DNA of 36,789 nucleotides, taken from assembly GCA_020073215.1 (NCBI GenBank), contig JAIQFO010000049.1, forward strand, positions 1-36,789, read 5' to 3'. Origin of the DNA: Terriglobia bacterium (GTDB lineage: Bacteria; Acidobacteriota; Terriglobia; Terriglobales; Acidobacteriaceae). Of this stretch, positions 25,187-32,105 are shown piece after piece (position 1 is the first letter of the stretch; each line of letters opens with the position of its first letter). The notes under the pieces were generated by a model that made no database searches, was not told the origin of the DNA, and saw nothing but the letters and a program-made list of their open reading frames with translations. A program made the position numbers and the translations under genes.

Positions 25187-27946
25187 TTAGGTCCCAATCC
25201 CCGCTGCTTTAACCGCCAGGTCGGGCCGCGTCGGCCTCGTTTCCGCGTTACGCAGGATCGCCGGGATATCCAGCAATTCCGTCACCCGGGCTCCGATCAC
25301 GACGGAATGGAGAACGCATGGCCGGGTCGCCGCCGACTTCACGTCCGCCCGGTCCTCGACGATGTCCAGAATCCGTTCCACGACGAGGCCCAACGAGCGC
25401 CCCTCGTGATTCAGCACCAGCACCTGAATCGGTCCCGAACCAGCCGCGGGCGGGGCTTGCAGAGCGCGCAGCTTACTGCGCCGCTCCTCGAGCACGACAC
25501 TGAGGCGAATCAAAGGTAGGATCTGGCCGCGATATTGCGTTACCCACTGGTTGCCTGCCATTTCCACCTGCGCCACGGGAAACTCCTCCAGCCGCGCCAG
25601 TGTACTGAGGGGTATGGCCATACGGGAATCGTCCGGACCGGCGAAGAGCAGAAAGGTCTGTTTCTCAGTAGCTGTCCCTGCCACCTCTGTAACTTTCTCG
25701 GTTAGGGCGCGGTCTCGGGTTTCGGTAACCACGCTGGCCCGCTGCGCCAGGCCGAGCACGTCCAGGATGAGTGCGACCTTGCCGTCGCCCATGATGCTCG
25801 ATCCGGCAAAGGTTTTCAGGGTCTTGAGCTGTTTGCGCAACGGCTTCACCACGATTTCTTCGGTGTCGTTGATCTCGTCGACCACCAAGCCGAATTGCCG
25901 GTCATCGGCCTGCAGCACCACAATGTTCACGCTCTGGCTGTAGAGAACCTTCCTTTCCAGTTCCGTCAGCAGCGCGATGATCTTGCTGGAAAGCGGATCC
26001 AACTGCCGGAATTGTTGCTCCGCTTCGGCTGGATGGCCCTGCTCTTTGAAACCCAAAATCCTCGCCACCTGCGCATGGAAATCGGTGTGCGTGGTTTCGA
26101 CCGAGTGAATCTCGGCGAGGTTCGCATAGCTCTTGAGGCCGATCGAATAAAGCCACTTCCCCAAAGCGCATTCGGTGTGAGAACCAGCTTGTTGGGCAGT
26201 CAAGCTGGCTTTGTTGTCCAGTACCTCTCGCAACCGTCCCATCCAATGCTGGTGCTTGACTCGGGCTAGGGAGAAGTCCAGCGTCTTCCAGGTGGAACTG
26301 GATTCTGTGGACGTGTGCCCTGCCCCCTGCCCTTGGACACCTCCGGCGTTCAGTTCCCGGTTCAGATACACCAGAGGGAGGAGCCGTCCGCGCAGACGAT
26401 AGACCGGCGCGCCGTGCACCGATTCGATGCTCTTGCTCACCTCGTCGGCCTCAATCCGGACCAGTTCGAGCAAGCTGACTTGGGGAATGGCGTAGCGATC
26501 GCCGCCGCTCGAGACCACCAACGCCGGGATAATGGCCAAGGTCAGCGGAATCTTGACTCGAACAGTAGTGCCGCGGCCCGCGGCGGATTGAACGTCGACG
26601 CTGCCGCCAATTCTTTCCACATTCGTCTTCACCACATCCATGCCAACGCCGCGGCCCGACACCTTGGTCACCTTTTCCGCGGTGGAGAATCCGGGAAGGA
26701 AAATCAATTTGAAGATCTCCCGCTCGGTCATCCGTTCCGCCTGTTCCGCGGTGACTACGGCGCGTTCGAGGGCTTTCTTGCGAATGCGGTCCACGTCTAA
26801 TCCGGCGCCATCGTCGGTGATCTCGATATTGACCTGGCCACCCTCATGAAAAGCGCGCAGGATCAGGCGTCCGGCTCGATCCTTGCCTGCCTTTATGCGG
26901 TCGGCGGGAAGCTCAATGCCATGGTCGACGGAGTTGCGTACCAGGTGGGTGAGCGGGTCTTTGATCGCCTCGATGATGGTCTTGTCGAGCTCGGTCTCTT
27001 TGCCCTCCATCTCGATATTCACTTCCTTGCCGCAACCGAGCGCCACGTCGCGCACCGTCCGGGGAAACTGCCTCCAGATGTTTCCGATGGGCTGCAACCG
27101 AGTCTTCATGACTTCTTCCTGCAGTTCCGTGGCAATCAGGTTCAGGCGCTGCGAGACGGCCTGCAGGTTGGTGTCTTCCGCCATGTTTGCGATTTGCAGG
27201 AGCCGGTTGCGGGCCAGCACCAGCTCACCGACCAGGGTCATGAGCTTGTCCAACACGTGAACCCCGACACGGATCGACTCGGCCACGGTGTCGCGAGAGT
27301 GCGATTCGGTGATTTGCGGGACCGCGAGAGCGTCGTCCTGCTGGGCCACCACCTTCTTCTGCCCTTCGGCCGGCGCAACCTTGGCAGCTTTGGGCATTTT
27401 CTTTTGCGCGGGCTTCTTCGATGCCGTAGTGGATACCAGAGCTGGCGGCAGAGCGATGTTTTCCGAACTTGCTGGAGCGATCTCGTTCCCCGGCGCCGTT
27501 GCCGTTGACTGACCTGCCGGGGGCGTTGCCGATTCGGTCCCGACCGCCGGTTGGCTGGCGCTCCCGCCTTGTTGCAACCGCGCCAGGGTTTCCAGTAGCT
27601 CCAGATATTCCGCCTCGCCATCCTGCCCGGTCGATTGAATTTGCATGAGCATCTGGCGGACCACATCCACCATGCCCAGCAGTGCCGTGGTATGTTCCGG
27701 GCTGAGCGTGAGCTGCCCATCTCGAAGCCGAGCCAGCAGGCTCTCGCCAACGTGGGTAACCTTTTCCAACTTGCTAAACCCCAGAAATCCGCATGTGCCC
27801 TTAATGGTGTGAATAGTACGAAACACGCTTGCCAGCGTGTCACGATCGTGGGGATTCTTTTCCAGGCCGACCAGTTCCCGGTCCAGTCGGTCCAGGTTCT
27901 CGGAGCTTTCGGCGAGGAAATCTTGCACGATGTCGTTGTCATTCAT
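25187..27946 (-). CDS. cheA: Chemotaxis histidine kinase CheA with inserted CZB zinc-binding domain and two CheW-like domains
   Basis: CheA autophosphorylates on its Hpt domain in response to receptors and passes phosphate to response regulators. The 919-residue protein has: an Hpt domain (about 1-110) with phospho-His46 in RTIHTIKG; a Pro/Ala-rich linker (about 130-215); a dimerisation domain (about 225-290); and an ATPase domain (about 295-465) with the N box HLVRNSVDHG, DDGAGLD and GRGVGMD. The first CheW-like domain starts near 467 but is interrupted at about 556-665 by a CZB domain, then resumes to about 738. The CZB ligands are His565 (HQHW), Cys593 (CALGKW), His620 and His624 (HTDFH). 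A second CheW-like domain spans about 763-905. AGGA precedes the ATG. No receiver domain is present. Confidence 0.95.
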   Translation of the reverse strand: MNDNDIVQDFLAESSENLDRLDRELVGLEKNPHDRDTLASVFRTIHTIKGTCGFLGFSKLEKVTHVGESLLARLRDGQLTLSPEHTTALLGMVDVVRQMLMQIQSTGQDGEAEYLELLETLARLQQGGSASQPAVGTESATPPAGQSTATAPGNEIAPASSENIALPPALVSTTASKKPAQKKMPKAAKVAPAEGQKKVVAQQDDALAVPQITESHSRDTVAESIRVGVHVLDKLMTLVGELVLARNRLLQIANMAEDTNLQAVSQRLNLIATELQEEVMKTRLQPIGNIWRQFPRTVRDVALGCGKEVNIEMEGKETELDKTIIEAIKDPLTHLVRNSVDHGIELPADRIKAGKDRAGRLILRAFHEGGQVNIEITDDGAGLDVDRIRKKALERAVVTAEQAERMTEREIFKLIFLPGFSTAEKVTKVSGRGVGMDVVKTNVERIGGSVDVQSAAGRGTTVRVKIPLTLAIIPALVVSSGGDRYAIPQVSLLELVRIEADEVSKSIESVHGAPVYRLRGRLLPLVYLNRELNAGGVQGQGAGHTSTESSSTWKTLDFSLARVKHQHWMGRLREVLDNKASLTAQQAGSHTECALGKWLYSIGLKSYANLAEIHSVETTHTDFHAQVARILGFKEQGHPAEAEQQFRQLDPLSSKIIALLTELERKVLYSQSVNIVVLQADDRQFGLVVDEINDTEEIVVKPLRKQLKTLKTFAGSSIMGDGKVALILDVLGLAQRASVVTETRDRALTEKVTEVAGTATEKQTFLLFAGPDDSRMAIPLSTLARLEEFPVAQVEMAGNQWVTQYRGQILPLIRLSVVLEERRSKLRALQAPPAAGSGPIQVLVLNHEGRSLGLVVERILDIVEDRADVKSAATRPCVLHSVVIGARVTELLDIPAILRNAETRPTRPDLAVKAAGIGT

Positions 27947-28212
27947 CGTTGCGGTTCCTCTCCGAACTGGGGATTTCCGATCGGCTGTGTGTGTGGTTCC
28001 ATGGCGCGCGGGAAGTTCCTTTCGGTCTCCCTACTGAGACCTATCGTCGGTAACACCACTTTGATTAGGTATCGCGGGCAGTCCTGGCCGGGGGCTGGAC
28101 AAAAGAAGAAAGATCTGATTGGCGTGGTTCTGGCAGGGCGTGGTGAAAGCGCGATGGGTATTCGTACGGGCCTTTCGCAACCTGTGAGGTTGTGCCCTTC
28201 GCCACCCCTGAT

Positions 28213-28689
28213 TTAGTGAGCGGTTTCCGCGGGCTGCTGGTGCGCGTGGCCTTGGAGTTCTGCGACCCGCTTCACATAGCGCGTCATCGAAGTTGCGACT
28301 TTGTCGAGCACGGTTGCCCACTCCTGCAGATGGGCTTCGCCCTTGCTGGTTAGCGAGTAAACCCGGCGGGCCGGGCCGTTCTCGGCGATCTTCCATCCCG
28401 ACTTGACGTAGGCGAAGCGTTCCAACCGGCGAAGCACTCGGTAGAGCGCCGCCCGTTCGATCTCGGAGTCGGTGAAGGCGTAGTGGGTGAGGTTGGCCGA
28501 CAGGTCATAGCCATGGGCGTGTCCCTTTTCCCGGAGGATCAGCAGTACGACAGGTTCCACGAACCGGGAAAGATGACCCATGGCGCACGAACATGGATAA
28601 GCATGGCGGCGGCAGCGGTTACGATCGTCACCAACCGATTTTCTCTTCATCGGAATCCCCACTTTCACCCTCGCACGGTCCGGAGTCAT
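28213..28689 (-). CDS. PadR-family transcriptional regulator, Cys-rich N-terminus
   Basis: This is a 158-residue winged-helix repressor-like protein. The PadR core is FVEPVVLLILREKGHAHGYDL, with helix-turn-helix continuing to ALYRVLRRLERFAYV, then the wing (GPARRVYSLTSKGEAHLQEW) and a C-terminal dimerisation helix. A short cysteine cluster (CRRHAYPCSCAMG, about 26-38) precedes the domain, as in a subgroup of PadR proteins I have seen in anaerobes; it might sense metal or redox state, which is inference. The ATG at 28689 has GAGAGGGG upstream; an ATG 13 codons later is possible. It is divergent from the redox operon, and the PadR-like box at 28900-28918 is a likely target. Confidence 0.9.
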   Translation of the reverse strand: MTPDRARVKVGIPMKRKSVGDDRNRCRRHAYPCSCAMGHLSRFVEPVVLLILREKGHAHGYDLSANLTHYAFTDSEIERAALYRVLRRLERFAYVKSGWKIAENGPARRVYSLTSKGEAHLQEWATVLDKVATSMTRYVKRVAELQGHAHQQPAETAH

Positions 28690-28869
28690 GATGGTCCCCT
28701 CTCGACGATCTATCTACAATCCTCCAGAAAATGCCAGGCAGAGACTAACATACATTGCCCACAATGGGGTCCCATGATGACGTAAGCCGACTCGTCCCTG
28801 GCAAATTCTGAACTCGCGTCCCCTTTCGGGAGTCCCGCTCAAAATGGCGATCGCATTCCCTCATATGGG

Positions 28870-28898
28870 TTGCAGCCACACTCATGTAATGATAGCAT
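28870..28898 (+). promoter_or_regulatory. Possible promoter of the redox-complex operon
   Basis: TTGCAG (28870-28875) and TAGCAT (28893-28898) are separated by 17 bases and each matches the sigma-70 consensus at four of six positions. The PadR-like palindrome begins two bases downstream, over the expected transcription start. This is a pattern match only. Confidence 0.35.
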
Positions 28899-28899
28899 G

Positions 28900-28918
28900 T
28901 AGATGTAATATACATCTA
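28900..28918. promoter_or_regulatory. Perfect PadR-like operator palindrome
   Basis: TAGATGTA (28900-28907) and TACATCTA (28911-28918) are perfect inverted repeats around ATA. The ATGT...ACAT half-sites match the known PadR-family operator pattern, here with a five-base spacer. It lies between the divergent PadR gene and the redox operon, adjacent to a possible -10 box for the operon. Confidence 0.6.
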
Positions 28919-29022
28919 GCTACCCTTTGCACCCCTTCGAAACGCCATGCCGGGTAGCGAAACGCGAAATGCAAACCTGCATCGCACTATCGAGAAACGC
29001 TCCGACAGAGCAGAAAGCGCAT

Positions 29023-29064
29023 AGCCCGAACGCCCTGTACAAGCGTTCCGGGCTTTGTCGTTTT
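29023..29064 (+). terminator. Terminator-like hairpin in the operon leader
   Basis: AGCCCGAACG (29023-29032) pairs with CGTTCCGGGCT (29044-29054), with one bulged C, around an 11-base loop. It is followed by TTGTCGTTTT, a T-rich tail. It ends 14 bases before the first start codon of the redox operon, so it may act as an attenuator or limit read-through. Confidence 0.5.
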
Positions 29065-29078
29065 CACCAGGAATTCCT

Positions 29079-30488
29079 GTGCAACCTATAAGCGCTGAGC
29101 AGCGGGAGAAGGCGTTCGCCGGTTCGAAAAAGGCCGAAGTCATTGAGCGGCAGCGTCTTCCGGTTCGGTATCACGTTGAAGATTTCCAGGTGGAAGATCG
29201 GCCCCGGCGTTTCCTGGAGGCCTTTGCCGCCATCCTGAAGCACACCAACTACCGGGTGGCGCTCGATCACTACATCCGCATCAGCGCCAAATGCGCACGC
29301 TGCAGTGTGGCCTGCCAGGTGTATGAGGCAACCGGCGATGCGCACGACGTGCCCTGCTACCGGTCGGAGTTGCTGCTTTCCGTTTACCGGAGGCACTTCA
29401 CCATGTCGGGCGTGCTGCGGGGACGATTGCTGGGCGACCCCGGACTGACGGATGAGAAGATCCAAGAGATGGCGGCTTCTTATTATGACTGCACCGCTTG
29501 CCGCCGCTGCCACTTCGAATGCCCTATGGGCGTCGATCACGCCCTGATCACCCATCTCTCGCGCTACATTCTTTCCGAGATTGGCATTGCGCCGCGTGCC
29601 CTGGTCGTCAGTACGCGCGAACAATTGATAGGGAAGAGTGGCAATACTTCCGGGATTCCCGTGCCGGCGCTGATTGACAGCCTGGAGTTCCTGAGCGAGG
29701 AAATGAAGGAGCAGCGCGGCATCGACATTCCTTTCCCCGTCGACCAGGGAGGCGCCGAGTACCTGTTTCTGCCGGCTGTATCCGATTACATCATGGAAGC
29801 TGACACGCTGATGGGCAATGCCGCCGTGTTTCGCGCTACCGGCGACAGTTGGACCATCGGGACGGGCTACTTCGACGGCATCAACTACGGGCTTTTCTAT
29901 TCCGATCAGGTGCTGGAGCACGTCCTCGTGAAGATTCGCGCCGAAGCGGAACGCCTGAAGGTGAAGAAGTTGCTCATGGGCGAGTGCGGCCATGCTTCTC
30001 GGGTGGCCAAGTATTTCTATCCTGCATTCTGTGGCGGACGATCAGCCATCCCGGTCATGAACATCATGGAGTACACACACCAGGCCTGGAAGCAGGGACG
30101 GCTGAAGCTCAAGGCAGACACCATCACCGAGACGGTTACATATCACGATCCGTGCAACATCGCGCGGCCGGGGTGGATTGTCGAGCAGCCGCGCGAGCTG
30201 CTAAAAGCGTTCTGCAGCAATTTCGTCGAGATGACTCCGAATGGCCGCAACAACATCTGCTGTGGCGGAGGCAGCGGCACGGTGTCGATCGACGAGATTC
30301 GTCCTTACCGGACTACGGTGGGTGGACGCGCCAAGGCGGAACAGATCAAGGCGACGGGCGCGAAGTACTGCGTGGCGCCGTGCGCCAACTGCAAGAAGCA
30401 ACTGCGCGAACTTGTGGAAGACAACCAGATCGACTGCCAGATCGTGGGCCTGCACGATTTGCTGTACAAAGCGATCGTCTTCGATTGA
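29079..30488 (+). CDS. HdrD/DsrK-like iron-sulfur protein (Hmc/Dsr-type complex subunit)
   Basis: This 469-residue cytoplasmic subunit resembles DsrK, HmcF and TmcB, relatives of heterodisulfide reductase HdrD, which carry electrons between a membrane complex and a thiol/disulfide partner. Two [4Fe-4S] sites are visible: Cys72, Cys75, Cys79 with Cys93, and the classical CTACRRCHFECP (Cys138, 141, 144, 148). Two CCG-type regions follow, one around Cys303 and Cys359 and the other with ICCGGGSG (Cys394-395) and CVAPCANCKK (Cys431, 435, 438), which bind the special catalytic cluster in HdrB/HdrD. The GTG at 29079 has AGGA six bases upstream. It is first in the operon, 34 bases before the cytochrome b-like subunit. 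Confidence 0.88.
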   Translation: MQPISAEQREKAFAGSKKAEVIERQRLPVRYHVEDFQVEDRPRRFLEAFAAILKHTNYRVALDHYIRISAKCARCSVACQVYEATGDAHDVPCYRSELLLSVYRRHFTMSGVLRGRLLGDPGLTDEKIQEMAASYYDCTACRRCHFECPMGVDHALITHLSRYILSEIGIAPRALVVSTREQLIGKSGNTSGIPVPALIDSLEFLSEEMKEQRGIDIPFPVDQGGAEYLFLPAVSDYIMEADTLMGNAAVFRATGDSWTIGTGYFDGINYGLFYSDQVLEHVLVKIRAEAERLKVKKLLMGECGHASRVAKYFYPAFCGGRSAIPVMNIMEYTHQAWKQGRLKLKADTITETVTYHDPCNIARPGWIVEQPRELLKAFCSNFVEMTPNGRNNICCGGGSGTVSIDEIRPYRTTVGGRAKAEQIKATGAKYCVAPCANCKKQLRELVEDNQIDCQIVGLHDLLYKAIVFD

Positions 30489-30522
30489 GAGTTCGATTGA
30501 AAGATGGATTGAGGGAGATGTC

Positions 30523-31341
30523 GTGGACTTTTGGATTCAATTCGGACGTGGACCGCTGTTCGCCTTGGTGTTCTCGCTGATGGTACTGGGGCTGGCGCGC
30601 ATCGTGCTGCTGACCCTGGTTGGAGTGGTTGAAGCCTACCGCAGAAGCTGGGACCGCATCGTCAACTGGAAAGAAGTCCGGCGGCAGACGTTCCACTGGC
30701 TGGTGCCGGTGGGACGGTTGTGGCGCAGCCGTCCCGTGTACAGCACGCTGTCGATGCTGTTCCACGTGGGACTGCTGCTGGTTCCTCTGTTTGCCGCGGC
30801 GCACGTGCTGCTGTGGCGGCGCTCGGTTGGATTCGCCTGGAAGGCGATGCCACAGACTCCCACGGATGTGCTGACCATCATCGTTTTGTTGGCGGGCGCG
30901 GGGCTGTTGCTGGGACGAGCGACGTCCGCCGCGGCGCGCAGCATCAGCCGCCCACAGGAATATTTCTGGCCGGTGCTGTTGCTGATCCCGTTCGCAACCG
31001 GATTTGCTTGTTCCCACGCGGCGCTTTCCGCGAAAACCTACCAGGCACTCATGCTGCTGCATGTGTACGCAGCGGCGCTGATCATGGCGCTGATTCCATT
31101 TACAAAGATCGCGCACTGCGTGCTCACTCCGTTGTCGCAAATCGTCACTGCCGTCGCCTGGAAGTTTCCGCGGGGAGCCGGAGACCGGGTCGCAGCCACT
31201 CTAGGTTATGCCGATTGTCCGAGTTGGCTGCCGAAGGCGCGCTTAGATAAGGCTGCGCACACGGTTGTTCCAGTGGTAACGACAACAACCACGGCGCGGG
31301 TGGAAATCCCGCTCGCCAAACAGGAGGTGACTGCTCAATGA
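30523..31341 (+). CDS. DsrM/NarI-like membrane cytochrome b subunit
   Basis: This is a 272-residue integral membrane protein with about five transmembrane helices (around 12-36, 74-96, 114-132, 147-165 and 172-195). Histidines suited to heme b ligation lie in or next to them: His81, His165, His180 and His198. This matches the DsrM/HmcE/TmcC group of NarI-like quinone-interacting subunits, which partner DsrK-like proteins; order and pairing here agree. The GTG at 30523 is preceded by GGGAG. The C-terminal 40 residues are hydrophilic and Thr-rich. The stop overlaps the next gene by four bases (ATGA). Family assignment rests on topology, histidines and context. Confidence 0.8.
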   Translation: MDFWIQFGRGPLFALVFSLMVLGLARIVLLTLVGVVEAYRRSWDRIVNWKEVRRQTFHWLVPVGRLWRSRPVYSTLSMLFHVGLLLVPLFAAAHVLLWRRSVGFAWKAMPQTPTDVLTIIVLLAGAGLLLGRATSAAARSISRPQEYFWPVLLLIPFATGFACSHAALSAKTYQALMLLHVYAAALIMALIPFTKIAHCVLTPLSQIVTAVAWKFPRGAGDRVAATLGYADCPSWLPKARLDKAAHTVVPVVTTTTTARVEIPLAKQEVTAQ

Positions 31342-32105
31342 GAGCCGCCATTCTCACCGACGTTACCAAGTGCATCGGCTGCGAACAGTGCGTGATGGCC
31401 TGCAAGAAGACCAATCATCAGACGGCCGATGTGCCTCGCCGCTGGGATGCGGGCGACGGGCTAACCTCGCGCAACTGGACTTCGATCGTCAGCGGCCCGG
31501 CGCAGGCGCATGTCCGCAAACAATGCCGGCATTGTCTGGAGCCGGCGTGCGCCTCCGCGTGTCCGGTAGGCGCGATGCACAAGACCGCAATCGGCGCAGT
31601 CGTCTATGACGCCGCCAAGTGCATGGGCTGCCGCTACTGCATGATGGCGTGTCCCTACGGCATTCCCCGTTACGAGTGGGATGCAGCGGTGCCTTACGTG
31701 CGCAAGTGCATCCTCTGCTACGAGCGAATCAGCAACGGTCAACCGCCCGCGTGCACCGAGATATGTCCCACCAAGGCGACGATCTTTGGCGACCGGGACG
31801 CGCTGCTTGTCGAGGCGCACCGGCGCATCGCAAAAAAGCCGGATCTCTACCTCAATAAGGTGTGGGGCGAGACCGAAGCTCACGGCTCTTCGGTGCTGTA
31901 CATCTCGAACGTCGACCTATCGTTCTTGACCGATGGCCACGCCATTCCTTCGGACCCGTTGCCAGAAAAAACTGCTGCGGCGATGGGCGCGGTGCCTTAC
32001 ACCTTCTGCGGCGTATTAGCCGTCATGGGCAGCGTGAATTGGATCATTGGGCGCCGAATCAAGCTCCAGAAAGAGAACTCGGATGGACAGAGTCCGGAAA
32101 TTTAA
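31338..32105 (+). CDS. DsrO/HybA-like ferredoxin subunit with four [4Fe-4S] sites
   Basis: This 255-residue protein has sixteen cysteines in four cluster motifs: Cys12/15/18/22, Cys63/66/71/75, Cys95/98/101/105 and Cys124/127/139/143. This is the pattern of the electron-transfer subunits of NrfC, HybA, DsrO and HmcB type. A single hydrophobic helix near 222-243 could anchor the C-terminus. No Tat signal is visible at the N-terminus, which begins directly with MRAAILTDVTKC; DsrO and HybA are normally exported, so this copy may face the cytoplasm. The start overlaps the upstream stop by four bases, and the end overlaps the NrfD-like gene by 23 bases. Confidence 0.9.
   Translation: MRAAILTDVTKCIGCEQCVMACKKTNHQTADVPRRWDAGDGLTSRNWTSIVSGPAQAHVRKQCRHCLEPACASACPVGAMHKTAIGAVVYDAAKCMGCRYCMMACPYGIPRYEWDAAVPYVRKCILCYERISNGQPPACTEICPTKATIFGDRDALLVEAHRRIAKKPDLYLNKVWGETEAHGSSVLYISNVDLSFLTDGHAIPSDPLPEKTAAAMGAVPYTFCGVLAVMGSVNWIIGRRIKLQKENSDGQSPEI

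Noticed and set aside
28176..28194. Hairpin CAACCT/AGGTTG downstream of the PadR gene
   Set aside because: A six-base stem with no T-run on the relevant strand; too weak to call a terminator.
30346..31140. 264-codon frame antisense to the cytochrome b-like subunit
   Set aside because: Gln/Arg/His-rich translation without motifs; the plus strand fits the operon in order, spacing and topology.
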